A DNA stretch of 64,000 nt, from contig JAGUXE010000018.1 in assembly GCA_020061995.1 (NCBI GenBank), forward strand, positions 20,653-84,652, given 5' to 3'. The stretch is from Ignavibacteriales bacterium. Lineage in GTDB: Bacteria > Bacteroidota > Ignavibacteria > Ignavibacteriales > Ignavibacteriaceae. Below are positions 53,954 to 61,177 of this stretch, piece after piece (position 1 is the stretch's first letter; the number at the start of each line of letters is the position of its first letter). The position numbers and the translations under genes are program-made. The notes beneath the pieces are model-generated. The model saw only the letters and a list, made by a program, of their open reading frames with translations, was not told where the DNA came from and did not search any database.

Positions 53954-56326
53954 TTATTTTAGCATTAAAATTTTCTGCGTTGCGATCAGTTCACCGTATC
54001 GTAATACAACAAAATAAATCCCGCTTGATAAGCCGTAATTTCGTGTATCGAATTCGACCTCATAAACTCCAGGTTGTTTATTCTCGTTGAACAGTCTTGC
54101 TATTTCATTGCCAAGCATATCGTATACTTTTAAGGATGCTCGTGAAGTGAAGTTATCGGCTTCGCCGTTGCGAGATAAATCTCGCACTACAGAAGGCAAC
54201 GTAAATTTAATTTTCGTTACCGGGTTAAACGGATTTGGGTAAGAAGTCAATCCAAAACCGTTCGGAATTATATCCGAATGCTCAACTGATGTTACCCAAT
54301 TATCTGCAAGTGGTGTTGGTGGTGTAAATCTCCAATTAGTACTTCCACTTGGACTTCTAGAAAAAGAGATGTTGCCGCTTTGTGGACCGAAGGAAATGGA
54401 ATCTAATATTGTCAAGCCATCAGTTGCAGAAAGCCCAATAAATTCGCCATCGGCACTCAGCTTAAAGTTAGAATGCAATCCGGTTTGAGTTGATTGTTCA
54501 TCACACCAAACAAGCAAGTAGCCTTTTGGAGTTATCTTAAATCCCTGCGGGAATCTCCATTTATTTAGATTATCTTTTTTATCAGTTAAATACATCAAGC
54601 TCATATCAATCGTATCGTTTGATGTATTGTAGAATTCTATCCAGTCATCATTTTCACCATGCGGGTCAGGATAGACTCCATCATTTTTTGCCAAGAATTC
54701 ATTTATAACAATTGGAGATTGGTTATTTCCTGTAACAGAAATATTTACTCTACGGCTTCGCGGATATGTTAAAATGCCGCTATTGTTATCGGTGATAATC
54801 ACTTCATAACTTCCGTAACCACCTTCCCCTAATGCGGGAATAACACCAATCCACCTATCGGCATCTTCAACTCTTTTTGAATTGGTAATAGGAGAATATA
54901 ACATCTGATAAGTCTCGGTTCCGCCACTAACTCCATTATAAAATTTTAACTGTATGTTGGAAATTCCGACATTGGAAAAAGCTGAAAGTTGTACTTGAAT
55001 TGAATCGGTAAAACTAATCGATTTCGGAAAGTGCTCAATATTATATGCCAAAGGTTTAGAAGCAACATAACTAAGTATTCCGGGAAGAGTTGCATTTTTA
55101 ATGTTAATGAATTCCTTAATTCCTCTTTTTACATGAAATTTGTTATAGCTTATTCCCGAAAATGAATTATGAAAATCCGTCATAGTAAATCCATAATCAA
55201 GAGTTCTGAAGGTATCAGCAATTACATAATTGGTAATTCTATTTTTTAACGAATCAATTCTCCCTTCCCAAAGGTGACCGAGGAAAACTTTTTCCCGATA
55301 AAAATTTAAATATCGAGTTAGTAAATTTCTATACTCGGGAACACTCATCATCCTTGTAGATAAAGGTCGAACTGAGTTATCTATATTTGCGTAAGTGTAT
55401 GGATTTATCCTTGACCAATCAATATCAAACCAATCTATTCCGAAAGTGTTATCATAATCATAAGGGATAAGATAAATTAAGTCTTTGTCGGGTTGATGAT
55501 ATAAATAATAATTGTTTTTCAAAAATCTATAATCATCCCATCCGCCGACTAAAACATTCATTGCAAAATACTTTAATACAGAAGCGACATCAATTACCTT
55601 TTCTAGTGAATCAGGTAAAACATTTATTGGCGTTTGATTAATTATTTTGATGAATCTTGCTAAAGCGGAATAATCATTCAAGGTTTCATTTGTGTTAAGT
55701 TCATAAACGGGTCTTCCACCGGAAAGCAATTTGTAAAGATCGGGATTATCACCAAGATATTTCAAATCTGCCGGATACAAGCATTTCCACAAATTTCCTG
55801 ACGAGTTAAGAAAATTCTTTTTCAGAAATTCATCATCTATGTGTTCAATGTTGATATATAGCCCATAATATTGTCCGTTAATATAAACAGCTGCATGAGC
55901 AGATCGACTTGCTGTCATTTGTGCATCTTCAAATAAATCGAAACATAACTTACTCCGAATAATTGATGGATCGTTATGCTCACCGTTTAAATTCAGTTTA
56001 TCTACACCGTAAAACTCTCGTCCCGGTACAAATGTATTGAATGATACTTTTAATGATTTTTTCTCTGCATCACGCGAAGTATTTCCTCTAATCCTAATTG
56101 CAATTGATGAAATAGAGTCATCAATAAATTCATTTTTAAAACGCATCGAGGCAAGATGCATTGAGTCGCTGTGTGGATTATTAAACATCCATGCTACCGC
56201 AACAGGATCAGCCCAGATGTATATTTCTGCAACTTTAGAATCATCAAATAATTTCCAACTATCGCTGTAGCTTTGAGCAAAATTTATAGATGCGTAAATA
56301 AAAAGAAAAACCAAAAACTTATTCAA
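53954..56326 (-). CDS. Second T9SS-exported CotH-kinase protein with lamin-tail domain
   Basis: This 790-residue secreted protein has a signal peptide (about 18 residues, ending NFAQ), a CotH kinase domain (about 30-430), a beta-rich middle part (about 445-530), a lamin-tail domain (about 535-670) and a T9SS sorting domain. Motifs are SIAIRIRGNTSRDAEKKS, KLNLNGEHNDPSIIRSKL and LIPYDYDNTFGIDW with the DxD pair. The domain order is kinase first, unlike the protein at 44030. The sorting domain holds palindrome copy 3. Surface phosphorylation or structural roles are possible. Confidence 0.9.
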   Translation of the reverse strand: MNKFLVFLFIYASINFAQSYSDSWKLFDDSKVAEIYIWADPVAVAWMFNNPHSDSMHLASMRFKNEFIDDSISSIAIRIRGNTSRDAEKKSLKVSFNTFVPGREFYGVDKLNLNGEHNDPSIIRSKLCFDLFEDAQMTASRSAHAAVYINGQYYGLYINIEHIDDEFLKKNFLNSSGNLWKCLYPADLKYLGDNPDLYKLLSGGRPVYELNTNETLNDYSALARFIKIINQTPINVLPDSLEKVIDVASVLKYFAMNVLVGGWDDYRFLKNNYYLYHQPDKDLIYLIPYDYDNTFGIDWFDIDWSRINPYTYANIDNSVRPLSTRMMSVPEYRNLLTRYLNFYREKVFLGHLWEGRIDSLKNRITNYVIADTFRTLDYGFTMTDFHNSFSGISYNKFHVKRGIKEFINIKNATLPGILSYVASKPLAYNIEHFPKSISFTDSIQVQLSAFSNVGISNIQLKFYNGVSGGTETYQMLYSPITNSKRVEDADRWIGVIPALGEGGYGSYEVIITDNNSGILTYPRSRRVNISVTGNNQSPIVINEFLAKNDGVYPDPHGENDDWIEFYNTSNDTIDMSLMYLTDKKDNLNKWRFPQGFKITPKGYLLVWCDEQSTQTGLHSNFKLSADGEFIGLSATDGLTILDSISFGPQSGNISFSRSPSGSTNWRFTPPTPLADNWVTSVEHSDIIPNGFGLTSYPNPFNPVTKIKFTLPSVVRDLSRNGEADNFTSRASLKVYDMLGNEIARLFNENKQPGVYEVEFDTRNYGLSSGIYFVVLRYGELIATQKILMLK
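54169..54186. repeat. In-frame palindrome in sorting domain, copy 3
   Basis: On the coding (minus) strand TGCGAGAT-TT-ATCTCGCA codes part of VVRDLSRNGEADNFTS between FTLPS and LKVYD. It is a perfect 18-nt inverted repeat, and its downstream context matches copies 1 and 2. Confidence 0.9.
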
Positions 56327-56536
56327 TTAATATCCTTGTTAATACCGCTTAATTTATATGTAGTAAAGCAGTTTATGTTTAAATAATAACTTGACCAAAT
56401 TTACTCAATTTTTGTAAGAACTTTTAGTCACTTCATAATCATTTATTCTTTCACGCTTCCATTTGACCTGATATTTCCTTATGAATAGAGTATATTTAAT
56501 AGTCTGATTTGCTTACAATTTTTAAGGTTTATAAAA

Positions 56537-58552
56537 ATGAAAAATATATTGTTACTTTTATTCTTAATTCCAATTATACAATTAAATGCACAATATTGGG
56601 AAAAAGTTGATTCAATATTCAATCCATCCGGTGTTAGGGTAAAAAGTTTTTCTGCTCCTGCTTTTGCTGATTTTAATAACGATGGTCATCTTGATTTATT
56701 ACTCGGAAACCTTTCTGGCGAAGCAGAATTCTTTGTCAATAAAGGAACCGGAGAATTTACTTTCAACTTCGACACAACAGTTCTTTCTACCATTTACGAT
56801 GGTTCACATATTGCGAATGGTACTTATCCCGCTTTTGTAGAATTAGACGGGGACGATAAACTGGAAATTGTTATTAGCGGTTACGGCGGCATTCTATACT
56901 ATCAAAATAAAGGAACAATAAGTAATCCCGTTTGGCTTAAGAACGATTTTGTATTTGCCGATGTAAATGCCCAGATAGGAACCGATGCAAAACCTGCTTT
57001 TGCTGATTTAGACGGTGATGGTGATTTGGATTTGGTTGTTGGTATTGGAGAATCTCTTCTCGGCGGACCAACTCCCGGATTAACATTCGGTTTTAGAAAT
57101 TTAGGCGATTCAACTTCTCCTAATTTCGTCCTTGATAATTCATTGGTTACCGGCATTCCCGATATAGGATTAAATTCTTACCCAACCTTCGTTGACCTTG
57201 ATAGTGATGGCGATTACGATCTTCTTCTCGGAAGAGATCTTCAAACTTTTTATTATTATGTAAATACAGGAACTCCTCAATCACCAACATGGACACGCAA
57301 CACATCATTATTTTCAGGCGTTGAAGCTACTACATATTGGAAAAATCCGGTCTTTGCTGATGTTGATGGCGATAATGATTTCGATCTTATCTACGGTACT
57401 GCGGATGGCATCCTTTATGTCTACGAAAACAAAGGAACACCGACCTCCCCCACATTTCAATATAACGGCAACTATTTTTCCGTAATAAAATTAGATGGAA
57501 GTGGGGCTTCAGTCTCTTTTGCAGATTATGACAATAACGGAACCTTTGATATGGTAAGCGGAATATGGACCGGAAAAATGACTTATTTCAAAAATGAAGG
57601 GACAAAAAGTAATCCCAAATTCAAAAAAACAACTATGCCGTTTAGTGCTATGGGAGTTTCATCCTATAGCTCCCCTATGTTTGTTGATCTTGATAAAGAT
57701 AATGATTATGACATCGTTACAGGCGCGCTTGCAGGTACACTCACTTATTTTGTAAATACTAACGGCAATTTTGTAGCTAACAACTCTATTTTCGGTTCGA
57801 TAGATATTGGTTATTTCAGTTATCCAGCATTTGCCGATTTGAATGGTGATGGAAATATTGACATGCTTGTCGGAGCCGAAACCGCAAGTGATGTTAAATT
57901 CTTTTTAAATACCGGTAATAACAATTTTGTAGTCGATAATAACCTTATGCAAGGCGTAGCATTTACATCAAACACGCGCCCGGCTTTTGCTGATGTTGAT
58001 AATGACGGTGATTATGATTTAACAATCGGAAGAACTTTCGGAACGCTAAACTATTATGAAAACATTGGGACTCCTCAAACTCCACAATGGCAATTAAATA
58101 CACAAACATTTGCAAATGTTAAAGTTAATCAGAATGCAGCCCCGGGATTTGCTGATCTTGATGGTGACACACGCCCAGATTTAGTCATCGGTGAGTATAA
58201 CGGTAATTTCACTTTTTTCAGAAATCTCTTTGCTCCTGTTTCAGTTAAAAATGACGCTGATGTAATTATTCCTTCTAAATTAAGTGTGAGCAATTATCCA
58301 AATCCTTTTAATGGACAAACGCGATTTCATTATTCACTCCCGACAGATGGTGAAGTAAGTTTAGTTATCTATTCGATTCTTGGTGAAATGATTTATGCAA
58401 CTACTTCGGAAATAAAAAAAGCCGGCGAGTATTCATTTATGTTTAGCGGTGATAATCTTTCAAGCGGTGTTTATTTCTACAAAATATATTTGAAAGAAGG
58501 GTTGTCCGGTAGAACAAACTTTGCCGGCGGAAAATTTGTTCTGTTAAAGTAG
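56537..58552 (+). CDS. T9SS-exported FG-GAP/VCBS repeat protein
   Basis: This 671-residue secreted protein has a signal peptide (ending LNAQ) and ten FG-GAP/VCBS-type repeats of about 50 to 60 residues. Each centres on a PAFADLDGDGDLDLVVG-like calcium-binding loop (examples near residues 40, 160, 215, 265, 430 and 540). The C-terminus is a T9SS sorting domain (YPNPFNGQTRFHYSL onward) without the palindrome insert. It is probably a beta-propeller-like surface adhesin or carbohydrate-binding protein. AAGG lies about 9 nt before the ATG. Confidence 0.88.
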   Translation: MKNILLLLFLIPIIQLNAQYWEKVDSIFNPSGVRVKSFSAPAFADFNNDGHLDLLLGNLSGEAEFFVNKGTGEFTFNFDTTVLSTIYDGSHIANGTYPAFVELDGDDKLEIVISGYGGILYYQNKGTISNPVWLKNDFVFADVNAQIGTDAKPAFADLDGDGDLDLVVGIGESLLGGPTPGLTFGFRNLGDSTSPNFVLDNSLVTGIPDIGLNSYPTFVDLDSDGDYDLLLGRDLQTFYYYVNTGTPQSPTWTRNTSLFSGVEATTYWKNPVFADVDGDNDFDLIYGTADGILYVYENKGTPTSPTFQYNGNYFSVIKLDGSGASVSFADYDNNGTFDMVSGIWTGKMTYFKNEGTKSNPKFKKTTMPFSAMGVSSYSSPMFVDLDKDNDYDIVTGALAGTLTYFVNTNGNFVANNSIFGSIDIGYFSYPAFADLNGDGNIDMLVGAETASDVKFFLNTGNNNFVVDNNLMQGVAFTSNTRPAFADVDNDGDYDLTIGRTFGTLNYYENIGTPQTPQWQLNTQTFANVKVNQNAAPGFADLDGDTRPDLVIGEYNGNFTFFRNLFAPVSVKNDADVIIPSKLSVSNYPNPFNGQTRFHYSLPTDGEVSLVIYSILGEMIYATTSEIKKAGEYSFMFSGDNLSSGVYFYKIYLKEGLSGRTNFAGGKFVLLK

Positions 58553-58565
58553 GTGTGAAGATTTA

Positions 58566-58600
58566 GAGATTAAAGAATGGCAGCGCTATTCTTTAATCTC
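58566..58600. terminator. Strong 13-bp hairpin downstream of the FG-GAP gene
   Basis: GAGATTAAAGAAT at 58566-58578 and its exact reverse complement at 58588-58600 flank a 9-nt loop that itself contains AGCGCT. It begins 14 bp after the stop codon, where a terminator is expected, but it is not followed by a T-tract. It may be a terminator, a 3'-end stabilising hairpin or another dispersed palindrome. Confidence 0.55.
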
Positions 58601-58628
58601 GATTAATATGTTTCATTATATCTGTCAA

Positions 58629-58713
58629 TTTGACTCTTTACAACATATGACAGGGTGCTTTATACAAAAGGTTAGAAAAGAACTTATTTTTCTTTAATAG
58701 TATAAACCGTTCC
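58629..58713. repeat. Left copy of ~84-bp direct repeat
   Basis: This stretch starting TTTGACTCTTTACAA and running through GACAGGGTGCTTTATA to AGTATAAACCGT is nearly identical to 60971-61053, with a few substitutions and one- or two-base indels. The two copies bracket a block of small genes. I see no coding content and no terminal inverted repeat. Its role as an insertion or recombination boundary is inferred. Confidence 0.85.
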
Positions 58714-58753
58714 AAAAATTATCCATATGTTATCCATAAATTATCCGGTCGAT

Positions 58754-59119
58754 CTAAGTACCTCGTAATATCTTTTCCATTTTACGTCCCTTCGCCAGCT
58801 CATCCACTAACTTGTCCAAATATCTTACCTGTTGCGTTAACGGGTTTTCGATTTCTTCCACCCGATAACCACAAATTACTCCCGTTATGAGTTTAGCATT
58901 AGGGTTTATTTTAGCCTTCTGAAAGAAAATCTCAAAAGTTACTTTCTCTTCAATTAATGTTTTCAGCTTCTTTTCGTCATAACCCGTTAACCACTTTATT
59001 ACTTGATGTAATTCTTCTTTATTTCTCCCTTTTTTCTCAACCTTTGTTAGATAATGCGGATATACAGAAGCGAATGTCATTTCTGCAATACGCTCATCAT
59101 GATTGCTACTGTTTTTCAT
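58754..59119 (-). CDS. DUF2200 family protein
   Basis: This 121-residue cytoplasmic protein matches DUF2200. [23 protein letters not shown] opens it, [14 protein letters not shown] lies in the middle, and [40 protein letters not shown] closes it (read in pieces). The function of the family is unknown. It is the last gene of the five-gene minus-strand block, 18 bp after the SRPBCC gene. Confidence 0.85.
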   Translation of the reverse strand: MKNSSNHDERIAEMTFASVYPHYLTKVEKKGRNKEELHQVIKWLTGYDEKKLKTLIEEKVTFEIFFQKAKINPNAKLITGVICGYRVEEIENPLTQQVRYLDKLVDELAKGRKMEKILRGT

Positions 59120-59137
59120 TATTTATTCTTTCTGTGA

Positions 59138-59554
59138 TCAATTTGTCTCTGTATATTTTTTATAGTTATTAAGTATCGCCTGCCAACCATCGCGCTGCAT
59201 CTCAATGGGATTTTCTGTTTCAGTGTCGAAGGTAACAATCACTTCTGACTTATCGTCAAGTCGGTTGAAGATTACATTAACTTCTCTGTTATCCGGCATA
59301 GTAAAAGTGAATTTTTGTCCCTCAACGATTTCATTATACGTTGCTTCAAAGTCAAAACCAAAACTGCCGTCTTTGGCTTCCATTCTTGCTGAATATTTTC
59401 CACCAACTCTCATATCGTTAGATGCGCTTGGACATTGCCAATCGTCTGTGGCAAAATTCCATTTTGTTATGTGTTCTGGTTGGGTATAATAGTCCCAAAC
59501 TTTTTTGCTGTCTGCTGAAATAATTGCTTGTATGGTTATTTTATTTGTTTTCAT
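59138..59554 (-). CDS. SRPBCC family protein (AHSA1-like)
   Basis: This 138-residue helix-grip protein matches the Aha1/SRPBCC group. TIQAIISADSKKVWDYYTQPEHITKW is the standard start, GGKYSARMEAKDG and FDFEATYNEIVEGQKF follow, and NPIEMQRDGWQAILNNYKKY is the C-terminal helix. These proteins bind hydrophobic ligands in a deep pocket; the ligand here is unknown. It lies 7 bp after the DUF1801 gene, in the repeat-flanked block. Confidence 0.88.
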   Translation of the reverse strand: MKTNKITIQAIISADSKKVWDYYTQPEHITKWNFATDDWQCPSASNDMRVGGKYSARMEAKDGSFGFDFEATYNEIVEGQKFTFTMPDNREVNVIFNRLDDKSEVIVTFDTETENPIEMQRDGWQAILNNYKKYTETN

Positions 59555-59561
59555 ATTGATT

Positions 59562-59954
59562 TTACTTTAGTTGTTGGAGTTGACCTTTTCTTTTCACTAA
59601 ATTTTTATAATCCCATTGAATTTCTTTTGATTTTTTCAACCAACGTTTTAAGTCATTGATTTCAATTTCAGAAACATTATTGTAGAAAATAGACGCATCT
59701 TTAAATTTTTCTCCCCTTACACTTAAATCATCTTCTTCAAAGTCAGCCCCACTCCAGAACATTAGTCGGATTCCCTTTTTCTGTTTGCTGTAACCGACAA
59801 TTGGATTGCCGTCCAAAAACCAGACGGGATGAGCATGCCAAATTTTATTTTCAGCTTGGGGTAAAGAGTCACAAATTATCTTCGAAAGTGAATTGCAAAT
59901 TTCTTTGTCAGAGGTTGTTTGGAAGTCGTTGTATGTTTGAATTTCTTCGTTCAT
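59562..59954 (-). CDS. DUF1801 family protein, second copy
   Basis: This 130-residue protein is a DUF1801 member. KIICDSLPQAENKIWHAHPVWFLDGNPIVGYSKQKKG contains the family core (split here around residues 27-63), and IRLMFWSGADFEEDDL follows. It is only distantly similar to the copy at 34397, so it is not a recent duplicate. Its role is unknown. It is co-oriented with the DUF4256 gene 19 bp upstream. Confidence 0.83.
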   Translation of the reverse strand: MNEEIQTYNDFQTTSDKEICNSLSKIICDSLPQAENKIWHAHPVWFLDGNPIVGYSKQKKGIRLMFWSGADFEEDDLSVRGEKFKDASIFYNNVSEIEINDLKRWLKKSKEIQWDYKNLVKRKGQLQQLK

Positions 59955-59973
59955 GTTTTATAAATAGTTGTTA

Positions 59974-60564
59974 TTAAATTTTTATTAAGCCGCGGAAACC
60001 TCTAACCGCATAATATGATTCCGCACCGTTGTGATATATAAATACGTTATTGTATCGAAAATCGGCAAAGATAGCACCGCCAAGTTTTCTAATTTCAGAA
60101 GGCGTTTTCAGCCAACTCGATGTTTTTGTATCAAACTTTTCAAATTGCTGTAACTCACGATACTGCTCTTCTGTTAAAAGGTCAATACCCATTTCGGTAC
60201 ACATAGCAACAGCGCTATTTTGAGGTTTATGTTCTTTTCTTGAATTAAGTGCTTCCTGATCATAGCAAACGCTTCTGCGACCCTTGGGAGTTTCAGCAGA
60301 ACAATCATAAAAAATATATTCATCCGTTTTATTATCGTAACCGACTACATCCGGCTCCCCGCCCGTTTCTTCCATTTGATACAGTGACAATAATTTTTGA
60401 GGATTCGAATTTAATTTAACTTCTAATTTATTCCATTCAATTCCCTTATGACGATTCATATTCTTCTCAAAACGAACTTTTAATTTATCGAGAAGTTCCT
60501 CACGTTTGTTTTCGGGCAAGGAGGGTTGATTGGGTAACAATTCTTTTTTATTTCTCTTTGTCAT
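59974..60564 (-). CDS. DUF4256 family protein
   Basis: This 196-residue cytoplasmic protein matches DUF4256. LLSLYQMEETGGEPDVVG near residue 59, FYDCSAETPKGRRSVCYDQEAL near 89 and KTPSEIRKLGGAIFADFRYNNVFIYHNGA near 152 (in parts) are the conserved stretches. Function is unknown. It is the first complete gene of the block. Confidence 0.85.
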   Translation of the reverse strand: MTKRNKKELLPNQPSLPENKREELLDKLKVRFEKNMNRHKGIEWNKLEVKLNSNPQKLLSLYQMEETGGEPDVVGYDNKTDEYIFYDCSAETPKGRRSVCYDQEALNSRKEHKPQNSAVAMCTEMGIDLLTEEQYRELQQFEKFDTKTSSWLKTPSEIRKLGGAIFADFRYNNVFIYHNGAESYYAVRGFRGLIKI

Positions 60565-60672
60565 AATGTATTGTCATTGTTTATGTTTAATAATGAGTGA
60601 AGCCTTCAACAAAGCCCATAATATTTTGCTGCTTTTAATTTTAATGATCTTATTTGACATGCTCAAAAATAA

Positions 60673-60970
60673 TTATTGTCTATCTACTTCGTAATTCAGT
60701 TCAGTTACCCCGCAATTAAATTGTCGAGTAGTTTGCAATAGTTTCAATTTTATTGAGTCTTTTATATCCTTAAATAGTGGAATACCTTGTCCAAGAATAA
60801 TCGGATAACAAATAGCCAGTAGCCGTCAATTAAGTTCTGTTGAATAAGTGAATATGTTACCGTAGGGCTGCCAAAAAGCAAGATGTCTTTACCTACCTGT
60901 TGTTTTATTTCATTTATTCTGTCTGAAAGGTTTTCGCTAATAATTGTTGTATTTGTCAAACCCGTGTCTT
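60673..60970 (-). pseudogene. Truncated and frameshifted DHFR/RibD-C family gene
   Basis: Reading from the right edge, TNTTIISENLSDRINEIKQQ and KDILLFGSPTVTYSLIQQNLIDGYWLFV are the last half of a dihydrofolate-reductase-like (RibD C-terminal) domain. The frame then shifts, and the next frame continues PIILGQGIPLFKDIKD to a TAA at 60673. The first half is missing: similarity stops at about 60970, exactly where the right direct repeat begins. It is therefore a broken gene, cut by the event that produced the repeat. An ATG at 60959 would give only a 65-residue product. Confidence 0.85.
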
Positions 60971-61053
60971 TTTGACTCTTTACAATATATGACAGGGTGC
61001 TTTATAAAAAGGTTAGAAAAGAACTTGTTTTTCTTTAATAGTATAAACCGTCC
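60971..61053. repeat. Right copy of ~84-bp direct repeat
   Basis: This is the partner of 58629-58713 in the same orientation. Its left end coincides with the break in the DHFR-like gene. The following 100 bp up to the hybrid kinase stop contain nothing recognisable. Confidence 0.85.
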
Positions 61054-61177
61054 CTAAATCAAAGTATAACTTGTTCTTAATATTATTCATAGACTCTCTA
61101 TAAATTATCTATTTAGGATTTGCTGCTAACAGCCAAGGATTTTATTTTAGGTCGAGTAATCATCTGTTTAAAATGAA

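Noticed and set aside
58629..61053. The small-gene block looked like integron cassettes with attC sites.
   Set aside because: The repeat occurs only at the outer ends and not after each gene. It lacks the paired GTTRRRY and RYYYAAC core sites, and no integrase gene is seen.
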